Notes: generated by a model not told the origin, from the letters alone. Counted from the first letter of the stretch, positions 54,696-63,428 are shown. The stretch: 64,000 nt of DNA from Kluyvera sp036759925 (GCF_036759925.1 NZ_JAPKIB010000018.1:1-64000), one strand, 5' to 3'. Numbers and translations are program-made.

Positions 54696-54886
54696 TAAAG
54701 TACCTCATAAAAAGGATCATCGGATAACAGCCCTGTCATTTGCGTAAACGCATTCATTCTGTTGATAAATTCACGATCTTCATTAGCGTTGTTGCGCTTT
54801 TTGATATCGCAAGGCAAGGCGTTACTCGTTGAACCTTTTGTCGTGGCATTTTTCGGCATTTCCTTAACCGTGTTGTTTGATTTCAT
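54695..54886 (-). CDS. antitoxin partner of the CcdB-like toxin, atypical
   Basis: 63 residues from ATG 54886, which follows AGGAGG at ideal distance. The C-terminus (FINRMNAFTQMTGLLSDDPF) resembles the toxin-binding tail of CcdA. The N-terminal half is Asn/Lys/Thr-rich and does not look like a ribbon-helix-helix DNA-binding domain, unlike normal CcdA. The sense frame is open further upstream but without a start site of comparable strength. Confidence 0.65.
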   Translation of the reverse strand: MKSNNTVKEMPKNATTKGSTSNALPCDIKKRNNANEDREFINRMNAFTQMTGLLSDDPFYEVL

Positions 54887-55141
54887 ATTGACCTCCTTGT
54901 GAAGAATAAGACGATTATCCGCCGTTCCGGTTAAAACACAATTAGCCAGATTCCGCCTTTGCGCGCCGCCTTCCAGAAAATATTCTCCTGTTGCATTACG
55001 CACCAATGGCGACCTCGGATATGAACCATTCGCGCTGTTTATATGGATAAACACGTTGTTGGGCGTTTTGGGCTGGTCTGCTCCCCATGAATGGTCAATA
55101 ATGCCCCTCTGCAAACTCAACAGAAACAAGTGATTAGAGGG

Positions 55142-56308
55142 ATGAAAAAGACAATTTTTGCGCTGGCGTTAGGCACGTTTGGCCTGGGGATGGCGGAGTT
55201 TGGCATTATGGGCGTGCTGCCGGAGTTGGCGCATGACGTAGGGATCTCGATCCCGGCGGCGGGCAATATGATCTCCTGGTATGCCTTCGGCGTGGTGATC
55301 GGCGCGCCGATTATTGCGCTGTTTTCCACGCGCTTCTCCCTGAAATCCATCATGCTGCTGCTGGCGGCGCTCTGCGTACTCGGCAACGTCATTTTTACCT
55401 TTTCGTCGAGCTATGTGATGCTGGCGATTGGGCGTCTGGTGTCGGGCTTTCCACACGGGGCGTTCTTTGGCGTGGGGGCAATTATTCTGTCGAAGATTGC
55501 GCCTCGCGGCAGGGTGACGGCGGCGGTAGCGGGGATGATCGCCGGGATGACGGTGGCAAATCTGGTGGGGGTACCTGCGGGAACCTGGCTGGGGCACCAG
55601 TTTAGCTGGCGCTATACCTTCCTGGCGATTGCGCTATTTGACGTGGCGGTGCTGGTGGCGATTATTGCCTGGGTGCCGACGCTGTTTGATAAATCTGACG
55701 CGCGGCTTCGCGAACAGTTCCACTTTTTGAAAAGCCCCGCGCCGTGGCTTATCTTCGCGGCGACCATGTTCGGTAACGCCGGGGTATTCGCGTGGTTCAG
55801 CTATATCAAGCCGTTTATGATGAACGTCTCTGGTTTCCAGGAAGGGGCCATTATGTTCATTATGATGCTGGTGGGGTTGGGTATGGTGCTGGGCAATATC
55901 CTCAGCGGTAAGCTTTCCGGGCGCTATAGCCCGTTGCGCATTGCGGCCACAACGGATTTCATTATCGTGGTGGCGCTGCTGCTTATCTTTGCTCTCGGCG
56001 GTTTTAAAGTGGCGTCATTGACGTTGGCGTTTATCTGCTGCGCGGGTCTGTTTGCACTGTCGGCGCCGCTGCAAATCCTGCTGCTGCAAAACGCGAAGGG
56101 TGGTGAAATGCTCGGGGCCGCTGGTGGGCAGATAGCCTTTAACCTCGGCAGTGCGATTGGCGCTTTCTTTGGCGGGTTGATGATTACGATGAATTTCGGC
56201 TGGAATTCGGTGGCGCTACCGGCGGCGGCGCTGTCGTTCCTGGCGATGTCGTCTCTGCTACTTTATGCACGTTATCAACAGCAGCAACAGAAGCTGGTGG
56301 CTGCCTGA
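55142..56308 (+). CDS. araJ: MFS transporter AraJ
   Basis: 388 residues, twelve membrane helices, DHA1 family. MKKTIFALALGTFGLGMAEFGIMGVLPEL and IGRLVSGFPHGAFFGVGAI match E. coli AraJ, a putative sugar or drug exporter. Start 55142 follows AGAGGG; a start at 55091 lacks support. Not in E. coli araJ context. Confidence 0.87.
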   Translation: MKKTIFALALGTFGLGMAEFGIMGVLPELAHDVGISIPAAGNMISWYAFGVVIGAPIIALFSTRFSLKSIMLLLAALCVLGNVIFTFSSSYVMLAIGRLVSGFPHGAFFGVGAIILSKIAPRGRVTAAVAGMIAGMTVANLVGVPAGTWLGHQFSWRYTFLAIALFDVAVLVAIIAWVPTLFDKSDARLREQFHFLKSPAPWLIFAATMFGNAGVFAWFSYIKPFMMNVSGFQEGAIMFIMMLVGLGMVLGNILSGKLSGRYSPLRIAATTDFIIVVALLLIFALGGFKVASLTLAFICCAGLFALSAPLQILLLQNAKGGEMLGAAGGQIAFNLGSAIGAFFGGLMITMNFGWNSVALPAAALSFLAMSSLLLYARYQQQQQKLVAA

Positions 56309-56312
56309 GAAT

Positions 56313-56337
56313 AGCCTCTCCCTTAGCGGGAGAGGCT
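56313..56337. terminator. bidirectional hairpin between araJ and adhP
   Basis: Perfect ten-base-pair stem AGCCTCTCCC/GGGAGAGGCT with a five-base loop between convergent genes; no long U-tract. Confidence 0.65.
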
Positions 56338-56344
56338 CAGGGCA

Positions 56345-57355
56345 TTAATGGCGAAGATCAATAACCATACGGCCACGGATCTGGCCCAGTTCCATCTCTT
56401 TAAAGATAGCGTTGATGTCGTTTAGCGGACGCAGCGCCACTTTCGGCACCACTTTCCCCTCAGCGGCAAACTGGAAGGCCTCGGTCAGATCCTGACGGGT
56501 GCCGACCAGCGAACCGACCACTTCAATACCGTCCAGCACCAGACGCGGAATATCGAGGCTCATCGCTTCCGGCGGCAGGCCAACGGCCACCACACGGCCA
56601 CCGGCACGCACGGCGTCAACGGCGGAGTTGAAGGCTGCTTTAGCGACCGCAGTAACGACCGCCGCATGCGCGCCGCCGGTCAGTTCCTGAACCTGTTTCG
56701 CCGCATCTTCGCTGCGGGAGTTGATAATAAGATCCGCGCCCATCTCTTTGGCCAGCTTCAGCTGTTCATCGTTAACATCGAGGGCAATCACTTTGGCATT
56801 GAAGACGTTTTTGGCGTACTGCAGCGCCAGGTTGCCCAGACCGCCGAGACCGTAAATTGCAATCCACTGACCCGGTTTGATTTTAGAGATTTTCACCGCT
56901 TTATAGGTGGTGACACCTGCGCAGGTAATGCTGCTGGCGGCTGCAGAATCAAGACCGTCTGGCACTTTGACCGAGTAGTCAGCGGTGACGATGCACTCTT
57001 CCGCCATGCCGCCATCAACGCTGTAGCCCGCATTTTTGACCGAACGACACAGCGTTTCGTTACCGCTGTTACAGTATTCGCAGTGGCCGCAACCTTCAAA
57101 GAACCAGGCGACGCTGGCACGGTCACCGACTTTCAGAGAGGAGACGCCAGGACCGATCGCTTTCACGATCCCAATACCTTCATGGCCGAGGATCACCCCG
57201 GTCTTGTCACCGAAATCGCCGTTTTTGACGTGCAGATCGGTGTGACAGACCCCGCAGCATTCCATGGATAACAGCGCTTCACCGTGCTGCAGTGGGCGCA
57301 GCGTTTTTTCGGTGACGTTTACCTGATGGTCATGCGTGACGACAGCAGCCTTCAT
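56345..57355 (-). CDS. adhP: ethanol-active alcohol dehydrogenase
   Basis: 336 residues from ATG 57355 with AGGAG upstream. Catalytic zinc ligands in CCGVCHTDLH and GHEGIG, structural zinc cysteines in GCGHCEYCNSGNETLC, Rossmann motif GLGGLGNLA. Zinc-dependent, NAD-linked, propanol-preferring AdhP. Gene order fdn ... adhP ... maeA follows E. coli. Confidence 0.95.
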   Translation of the reverse strand: MKAAVVTHDHQVNVTEKTLRPLQHGEALLSMECCGVCHTDLHVKNGDFGDKTGVILGHEGIGIVKAIGPGVSSLKVGDRASVAWFFEGCGHCEYCNSGNETLCRSVKNAGYSVDGGMAEECIVTADYSVKVPDGLDSAAASSITCAGVTTYKAVKISKIKPGQWIAIYGLGGLGNLALQYAKNVFNAKVIALDVNDEQLKLAKEMGADLIINSRSEDAAKQVQELTGGAHAAVVTAVAKAAFNSAVDAVRAGGRVVAVGLPPEAMSLDIPRLVLDGIEVVGSLVGTRQDLTEAFQFAAEGKVVPKVALRPLNDINAIFKEMELGQIRGRMVIDLRH

Positions 57356-57477
57356 AATCCTACTCCTGGTTAATATGCACTTGATAATAATACTCATTAA
57401 TAGTTAGCGATAGGGCGGTAAAAAGCAAGGCTGAAAGAGTGAAGAATCTAGTGGTTTTTCATATTGATAGCACATAG

Positions 57478-57517
57478 CGTTCATCACACCGTCATTTAGC
57501 GGTCATCATTTATTCAT
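57478..57517 (+). promoter_or_regulatory. tandem Pho-box array upstream of the exported pyrophosphatase
   Basis: Four seven-base units at 11-base period, CGTTCAT, CCGTCAT, CGGTCAT and TATTCAT, separated by four-base spacers. The middle two (57489-57506) form a near-consensus 18-base Pho box. A possible -10 TAAACT lies at 57521-57526. This is the PhoB-binding pattern of phosphate-starvation genes. Confidence 0.65.
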
Positions 57518-57572
57518 CCGTAAACTCTACCGTGTCGTTTTGCTTTTCTTATAACGATAGAGTGAACGCACA

Positions 57573-58172
57573 ATGCATCTGGTAAAAACTATCCTCGCCG
57601 CAAGTCTGATTTTTTCCGCCGCCGCGCAGGCGCACAACGTGCTCGACTTCCCGCAGCCGGAGAACAACCCGGAAGAATTTTATGCGGTAACGGAGATCCC
57701 GGCCGGTGGCATCATTAAATATGAAACCGACGCCAAAACCGGTTTTTTAGTCGCTGACCGCTTCCAGTCAATGCCGGTAGCTTATCCTGCCAACTACGGC
57801 TCGCTGACCCAGTCGCTAGCGGGAGACGGCGACCCGCTGGACGTGGTGTTCTATACCCGTGCGCCAATGGCTCCGGGTACGCTCATCAAACTGCGTGCCA
57901 TTGGCGTATTGAAGATGATTGATGGCGGGGAGAAGGACGACAAGATTATCGCCGTGCCAACCAGCAAAATTGACCCGACCTATGACGATATCAAGAATGT
58001 CAGCGACCTGCCGAAGGTAGAGCAGGAGCGTCTTCAAGCCTTCTTCCGCGTCTACAAACAGCTGCCGGAAGGGCGTAAGAAGGTGGAGCTGAACGGCTTC
58101 AACGATGCCGCTGCCGCGAAGCAGGAAATCAAGCAGGCGTGGGACGCCTGGAAAGAGAAGCACCCGCAGTAA
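57573..58172 (+). CDS. exported family I inorganic pyrophosphatase
   Basis: 199 residues. A Sec signal peptide (KTILAASLIFSAAAQAH, cleavage near AQA-HN) precedes a family I PPase domain: TEIPAGGIIKYE, YPANYGSLTQ, the metal signature GDGDPLDVV and DKIIAVPTSKIDP. Hydrolyses PPi to phosphate, here outside the cytoplasm. E. coli Ppa lacks a signal. Upstream Pho-box repeats suggest use for phosphate scavenging. Confidence 0.88.
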   Translation: MHLVKTILAASLIFSAAAQAHNVLDFPQPENNPEEFYAVTEIPAGGIIKYETDAKTGFLVADRFQSMPVAYPANYGSLTQSLAGDGDPLDVVFYTRAPMAPGTLIKLRAIGVLKMIDGGEKDDKIIAVPTSKIDPTYDDIKNVSDLPKVEQERLQAFFRVYKQLPEGRKKVELNGFNDAAAAKQEIKQAWDAWKEKHPQ

Positions 58173-58175
58173 AAC

Positions 58176-58261
58176 GTAGCCCGGACGAGGCGGAACGCCG
58201 ACTCCGGGATTATTGCGGTGCTTCAGAGAAATCCCGGCGTCGCTGCGCTCGGCCGGGCTAC
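58176..58261. repeat. REP pair
   Basis: Inverted, partly diverged REP copies (GTAGCCCGGACGAGGCGGAACG ... CGGCCGGGCTAC) between convergent pyrophosphatase and ABC-F genes. Confidence 0.8.
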
Positions 58262-58268
58262 GGGTCGG

Positions 58269-59981
58269 TTAACTTAACTGATTATTGATATTGGCAATCT
58301 CCTCTCGCCAGCGCTGCTGCAACTGCGGCTTCTGATGTTTCGGCTTTCGCGCCAGGTCTTCGGCTAATCGCCACTCAAGCTCAATTAAGCGCTCCAGCAG
58401 GTCATCTGCCTCCGAGGTGATTTTCGCTTCTGGTTTTGCTGTCGTTCGCGGAGCATCAGGGCAGATGCGGTGACGAAGCTGTTCGTACACCTCATCCGCA
58501 TCCTGCCACTCGCTTAACCCGTTTTCGTCAATTAACCAGAAGCGGTTGCAGCTATTGCTGATCAGCTGACGGTCATGGCTGACCAACAGCAGGCCGCCTG
58601 GGTATTCTCGCAGCGTTTGCGCCAGCGCCTCTTTGCCATCGATGTCCAGATGGTTCGTCGGTTCATCGAGCAGCAGCAGGCTGTAACGAGCAAGCGACAG
58701 GCCGATAAACAGCAGGCGAGAGCGCTCGCCGCCGCTTAAGGTACTGACCTTTTGCCCGTGACGCGCCCAGCCAAAGCCAGCGGAAATCAGCGCACGTTTA
58801 CGCGTTTCCGCATAGGGTTCAAACGGTTCCAGTGCTTCCAGCAGGCTGTCATCATCTGCCAACTGGTTCAGCGTCTGGTCGTAATAGCCTGGCTTCAGGC
58901 GCGGGTGCAGCTTCAACCCAGCCTCCGTTGATTCCTGTTGCATTTGCCGCCAGAGCAGGCGTAACAGCGAAGATTTACCGCCGCCGTTGCGGCCCATAAT
59001 GGCCACTCGGTCGCCGCTTTGTAACCGTGAAATACCGGTAGTAAATAGCGGTGTAAGCCCCGGAGCGGGCGGCACTGGCAGACTATCCATCTCCAGCAGA
59101 CGGTCTGCCCGTAGCGCATCGCCGTGTAGCGTGAGCATCCATGGCGTACCGGCGGTGAGCTCCGTCTGACTCTCCTTTAACCGTGAAACCTGTTTTTCCA
59201 TCTGCTTGGCTTTACGCGAAAGATCTTCGTTGTCGTACACCCGTCCCCAGGTGGCCAGCCGTTTGGCGCTGGCAGTGACGCGGTCGATCTCTTTCTGTTC
59301 AGCCTTATGACGTAGCGCATCGCTTTCGTCCTGCTCTTCCAGCGCCTGACGGGCGGCGGAGCAGGGCAGTGAGAAGGCATGCAGGGTTTTATCACGCAAT
59401 ATCCAGCTAGTATTGGTGACGGCATCCAGCAGGGGATTATCGTGTGAAACCAGCACGAAACTGCCGCTCCAGCTATTGAGGAAGTTTTCCAGCCATAGCA
59501 GCGTTGGCAGGTCGAGATGGTTACCCGGTTCATCTAGCAGTAGCAGGTCCGGTTGCAGCATCAGCGCTCGCGCTAATAACAGCCGGGTATGCTGGCCACC
59601 GCTGAGCGTCGCGGCAGGATGGTCAATCTCATTGGGCGCAAACCCCATCTCCATCAACAGACGTTCGGCTTGCCAGCGCTGGTTTTCACGCTGAGAAGCG
59701 GGTAGCTGCGCCAGTACGGCCTCAATCAGCGACTGGTCGAGTAGCGCATCAGGAAGATGCTGTTCTACGCGTGCCATCAGACAATGGCTGGCTAACGCGA
59801 CGCGCCCGGAAGAGGGAATCAGCGTGCCATCCAGTACCTGTAACAGGGTACTTTTGCCGCAGCCGTTGTAGCCGATAAGGCCAATACGGTCGCCTTTTTT
59901 CAGGGTAAAGGAGAGGTCAGTAAAAAGAGGGCCGAACGCCGTCTCAACGTGAAGAGATTGTGCAGTTAGTAATGTGCTCAT
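58269..59981 (-). CDS. ABC-F family ATPase
   Basis: 570 residues from ATG 59981; a TTG at 59993 is possible. Two ATPase domains without membrane segments, as in translation-factor/antibiotic-resistance ABC-F proteins. Walker A GYNGCGKST and GRNGGGKSS; signatures LSGGQHTRLLLARAL and LSGGERSRLLF. The first domain has DEPGNHLD and SHDNPLL where DEPTNHLD and SHDRxFL are usual; the second domain is canonical. Not orthologous by eye to Uup, EttA, YbiT or YheS. The leader contains a small ORF and alternative hairpins. Confidence 0.85.
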   Translation of the reverse strand: MSTLLTAQSLHVETAFGPLFTDLSFTLKKGDRIGLIGYNGCGKSTLLQVLDGTLIPSSGRVALASHCLMARVEQHLPDALLDQSLIEAVLAQLPASQRENQRWQAERLLMEMGFAPNEIDHPAATLSGGQHTRLLLARALMLQPDLLLLDEPGNHLDLPTLLWLENFLNSWSGSFVLVSHDNPLLDAVTNTSWILRDKTLHAFSLPCSAARQALEEQDESDALRHKAEQKEIDRVTASAKRLATWGRVYDNEDLSRKAKQMEKQVSRLKESQTELTAGTPWMLTLHGDALRADRLLEMDSLPVPPAPGLTPLFTTGISRLQSGDRVAIMGRNGGGKSSLLRLLWRQMQQESTEAGLKLHPRLKPGYYDQTLNQLADDDSLLEALEPFEPYAETRKRALISAGFGWARHGQKVSTLSGGERSRLLFIGLSLARYSLLLLDEPTNHLDIDGKEALAQTLREYPGGLLLVSHDRQLISNSCNRFWLIDENGLSEWQDADEVYEQLRHRICPDAPRTTAKPEAKITSEADDLLERLIELEWRLAEDLARKPKHQKPQLQQRWREEIANINNQLS

Positions 59982-60027
59982 TTGCTTACTCAAGAGTTAC
60001 AGGCATGGGAATGCCTCGTCAAACATC

Positions 60028-60123
60028 GCTGACGATAACCTGGTAAGCCCGAGGGAAGGGTTTAGGGATTGGTGTCTTCGCTCAAGCAGAAGTTATCGCA
60101 GCACGATACCGATAACGCTTGAG
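60028..60123 (-). promoter_or_regulatory. attenuator-like alternative hairpins in the ABC-F leader
   Basis: Three minus-strand segments compete. A (60110-60123, CTCAAGCGTTATCG, inside the leader ORF) pairs over 14 bases with B (60081-60098, CGATAACTTCTGCTTGAG, four-base bulge). B (60092-60102, GCTGCGATAAC) can instead pair with C (60028-60039, GTTATCGTCAGC) over 11 bases with one bulge. A also contains CTCAAG, complementary to the CTTGAG just before the ABC-F start. Confidence 0.65.
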
Positions 60124-60176
60124 CTGGTGCGATCACCAAATGTATGTGAAACATTGAAAATTTCACAGTACAGCAT
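60093..60176 (-). CDS. 27-residue leader peptide of the ABC-F gene
   Basis: Starts MLYCEIFNVSHTFGDR and ends GIVLR-stop. AGGAGG (60183-60188) lies six bases before the ATG, the strongest ribosome site in this neighbourhood. The last ten codons contain hairpin segment A. Layout matches ribosome-stalling leader peptides of antibiotic-resistance genes. No known peptide is recognised. Confidence 0.65.
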   Translation of the reverse strand: MLYCEIFNVSHTFGDRTSSSVIGIVLR

Positions 60177-60351
60177 AATTAGCCTCCTTTTAGTGTTGTC
60201 AGGTTGAAAGGTGAAGGCAGTGTAGCGGCAGTGTGAATATTAATCTAGTGAATATATCATTAGTTACAACATACATAATGAGATGTCTAAATTAGACACG
60301 ATTAAGCATCATACTAACCTTCATTTGTTCTTCAGGGGAGTAATGGAAGAA

Positions 60352-60383
60352 CCCGGCGGCGGCGCTTCGCTTGGCCGGGCTAC
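60352..60383. repeat. REP element after maeA
   Basis: Single copy (ACCCGGCGGCGGCGCTTCGC ... GGCCGGGCTAC) eight bases past the maeA stop codon. Confidence 0.8.
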
Positions 60384-60391
60384 AGGGGGTG

Positions 60392-62086
60392 TTAGATGGA
60401 GGTTCGACGGTAGCTGCGGTATTCCGGCAGCCAGAAGTTCTCATCTATGGCTTCTTGCAGAGCGTCGGCGGAGGTATTGGTGGCGACACCTTGTTGCTGC
60501 GCCATTTTGCCAACCGCAAACGCAATCGCGCGGGAGACTTTATGGATATCTTTCAGCTCTGGCAGCACCAGACCTTCACCGTGGTTAGCCAGCGGGGAAT
60601 GCTTCGCCAGTGTTTCGCTGGCCGACATCAGCATTTCGTCGGTAATACGCGACGCACCGGAAGCAATCACGCCCAGACCAATACCCGGGAAGATATAGGA
60701 GTTGTTGCACTGGGCGATAGGATAGACGGTGTCTTTCCAGCTGACCGGTGCGAACGGGCTACCGGTGGCGACCAGCGCCTGGCCGTCGGTCCAGCTGATG
60801 ATGTCCTGCGGCGTGGCTTCAACGCGTGACGTTGGGTTCGACAGCGGCATCACGATTGGACGCGGGCAGTGCTTATGCATCTCTCGGATAATCTCTTCCG
60901 TGAACAGCCCGGTCTGGCCGGAAACGCCAATCAGAATGTTTGGCTTCACGTTGCGCACGACGTCGAGCAGGGAAATCTCGTCGTTGTCATGCTGCCAGCC
61001 CTGAATTTTTTCCTGTTTCTGCGCCAGTTTGCTCTGGAATGACAGGAGGTTAGGCATTTGGTCGGTCAGCAGACCAAAACGGTCAACCATAAACACGCGG
61101 CTACGCGCTTGCTCTTCACTCAGGCCTTCACGCTGCATCTGGGCAATGATCTGCTCAGCGATACCGCACCCCGCCGAACCTGCGCCCAGGAAGACCACTC
61201 TTTGCTCATTCAACTGGCTGCCCGCCGCGCGGCTTGCCGCAATCAGCGTGCCGACGGTGACTGCCGCAGTGCCCTGAATATCATCGTTAAAGCAGCAAAT
61301 TTCATCACGGTAGCGATTAAGCAGCGGCATGGCGTTTTTCTGCGCGAAGTCTTCGAACTGCAGCAGCACGTTTGGCCAGCGTTGTTTGACGGCCTGGATG
61401 AAATCATCCACGAACTGATAATACTCGTCGTCGCTGATACGCGGGTTACGGCAGCCCATATACAGCGGGTCGTTGAGCAACTGTTGGTTGTTGGTACCGA
61501 CGTCGAGCACCACCGGCAGCGTGTAGGCCGGGCTGATACCACCACAGGCGGTGTACAGTGAAAGCTTACCGATAGGAATGCCCATACCGCCGATCCCCTG
61601 GTCGCCCAGGCCCAGAATACGTTCACCGTCGGTCACCACGATCACTTTAATATTGTGGTTCGGCACGTTCTGCAGAATATCGTCCATATTGTGACGATTC
61701 TGGTAGGAGATAAACACACCGCGCGCGCGACGGTAGATTTCAGAGAAACGTTCGCAGGCGGCGCCAACGGTTGGGGTGTAAATCACCGGCATCATCTCAT
61801 CGAGATGGTTTTCAACCAGGCGATAGAACAGGGTTTCGTTGGTGTCCTGAATATTGCGCAGGTAGATGTGCTTATCAATTTCAGTTTTGAAACCCTGGTA
61901 CTGGATCCAGGCGCGTTCGGCCTGCTCCTCAATGCTTTCAACAACCTCAGGCAGCAGCCCGAGCAGGTTGAAGTTGCTGCGTTCTTCCATGCTGAACGCG
62001 CTGCCTTTATTCAGCAGGGGAAATTCCAACAGAACAGGTCCCGCGTAGGGAATATAAAGGGAACGATTTTTATTGCCTGGTAACAT
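60392..62086 (-). CDS. maeA: NAD-dependent malic enzyme
   Basis: 564 residues, one shorter than E. coli MaeA. Conserved RSLYIPYAGPVLLEFPLLNKG, PVIYTPTVGAACERFSEIYRR, the metal/NAD region FNDDIQGTAAV and Rossmann motif FLGAGSAGCGIAEQI. Decarboxylates malate to pyruvate with NAD+. Gene order with adhP follows E. coli. The N-terminal six residues differ from E. coli. Confidence 0.95.
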   Translation of the reverse strand: MLPGNKNRSLYIPYAGPVLLEFPLLNKGSAFSMEERSNFNLLGLLPEVVESIEEQAERAWIQYQGFKTEIDKHIYLRNIQDTNETLFYRLVENHLDEMMPVIYTPTVGAACERFSEIYRRARGVFISYQNRHNMDDILQNVPNHNIKVIVVTDGERILGLGDQGIGGMGIPIGKLSLYTACGGISPAYTLPVVLDVGTNNQQLLNDPLYMGCRNPRISDDEYYQFVDDFIQAVKQRWPNVLLQFEDFAQKNAMPLLNRYRDEICCFNDDIQGTAAVTVGTLIAASRAAGSQLNEQRVVFLGAGSAGCGIAEQIIAQMQREGLSEEQARSRVFMVDRFGLLTDQMPNLLSFQSKLAQKQEKIQGWQHDNDEISLLDVVRNVKPNILIGVSGQTGLFTEEIIREMHKHCPRPIVMPLSNPTSRVEATPQDIISWTDGQALVATGSPFAPVSWKDTVYPIAQCNNSYIFPGIGLGVIASGASRITDEMLMSASETLAKHSPLANHGEGLVLPELKDIHKVSRAIAFAVGKMAQQQGVATNTSADALQEAIDENFWLPEYRSYRRTSI

Positions 62087-62381
62087 CTTACGTAACTCCG
62101 TTGTCTTTCACTCCAGCCCTCTGGCGGGCCGGCAGAAACTGCAGCGCGCAAGATTATAGAGCAATGGTTAACGTGATGCTGACAAATTGGCAGGTAAGGC
62201 ACAAAAAAGCGCACGATCGTTTACAACTTCGCCAATTAACCCTTTGTGCGATGGTTAAGGCGGGCGGTTATTCATGAACTAAGCTCATGACGGTATTGCA
62301 CCAGCGGGCATAGTGTCAGCGAACAATGTGCGATAGGTTGTACTCTGGCTGAAAGTTAAACACGAAATGAGAGGTAACGTC

Positions 62382-63428
62382 ATGAAAGTGTTAGGTTATG
62401 CTGCGACAAACCCGTCGACACCGCTAGCGCCATTCACCTTTGAGCGCCGCGAGCCGCGCCCGGATGACGTGGTTATCGATATTCTCTACTGCGGCGTGTG
62501 CCATTCGGACCTGCACCAGGCGCGAAACGACTGGGGGTTCAGCACCTATCCTATTGTTCCTGGACATGAAATTGTTGGACGCGTACGCGCAGTCGGCAGT
62601 GCAGTGACCAAATTTAAACAGGGCGATCTGGCTGCTATTGGCTGCATGGTCGACTCCTGCCGCGTTTGCCAACCGTGCCATCACGGGTTGGAGCAATATT
62701 GTGAAGAGGGTAACGTCCAGACCTATAACGGCCAGGACCGTCACGACCATTCCACGACCTACGGCGGATATTCACAGTCGATTGTCGCCAGTCAGGATTT
62801 CGTGCTGCACGTGCCGGAAAATATGGATCTGCAGGGCGCAGCGCCGCTGCTGTGCGCCGGTATCACCACCTGGTCGCCGCTGCGTCACTGGAAGGTAGAC
62901 GCCAACAGTAAGGTCGCCGTCATCGGTTTAGGCGGGCTGGGGCACATGGCCATCAAGCTTGCCAGCGCGCTGGGTGCGGAAGTGACGTTGTTTACCCGCT
63001 CACCGGGTAAAGAAGCCGATGCTCGCCGTCTGGGGGCCCATCATGTGGTGGTCTCTACCGACCCGGCGCAGATGGCTAACGTACAAAATCAGTTCGATCT
63101 GATTATTGATACTGTGCCGTACGTTCATGAAGTGAATTCTTATCTGCCAACCCTGACGCTTGACGGCACGTTGGTCTTCGTGGGTTTGCTGGGCGATATG
63201 CCAGAAACCAGCACATTGCCGCTGCTGCTGGGCCGCCGGTCTGTCGCTGGCTCCTGCATTGGCGGTATCGCTGAGACGCAGGAGATGCTCGATTTCTGCG
63301 GCAAACATGGGATTGTTGCTGATGTCGAAGTGATTGATATTCACAACATTAACGCCGCATTTGAGCGGATGCTAAAAAGCGATGTGAAGTACCGTTTTGT
63401 CATCGATATGGCTTCGCTGACGGCCTGA
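62382..63428 (+). CDS. zinc-dependent alcohol/aldehyde reductase (YahK/CAD type)
   Basis: 348 residues from ATG 62382 with GAGGTAA upstream. Catalytic zinc motif CGVCHSDLH and GHEIVG, structural zinc cysteines in CRVCQPCHHGLEQYC, NADPH-type Rossmann GLGGLGHMA. Cinnamyl-alcohol-dehydrogenase family, broad aldehyde reductase. The 295-base gap from maeA holds both divergent promoters; no further element was recognised there. Confidence 0.87.
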   Translation: MKVLGYAATNPSTPLAPFTFERREPRPDDVVIDILYCGVCHSDLHQARNDWGFSTYPIVPGHEIVGRVRAVGSAVTKFKQGDLAAIGCMVDSCRVCQPCHHGLEQYCEEGNVQTYNGQDRHDHSTTYGGYSQSIVASQDFVLHVPENMDLQGAAPLLCAGITTWSPLRHWKVDANSKVAVIGLGGLGHMAIKLASALGAEVTLFTRSPGKEADARRLGAHHVVVSTDPAQMANVQNQFDLIIDTVPYVHEVNSYLPTLTLDGTLVFVGLLGDMPETSTLPLLLGRRSVAGSCIGGIAETQEMLDFCGKHGIVADVEVIDIHNINAAFERMLKSDVKYRFVIDMASLTA

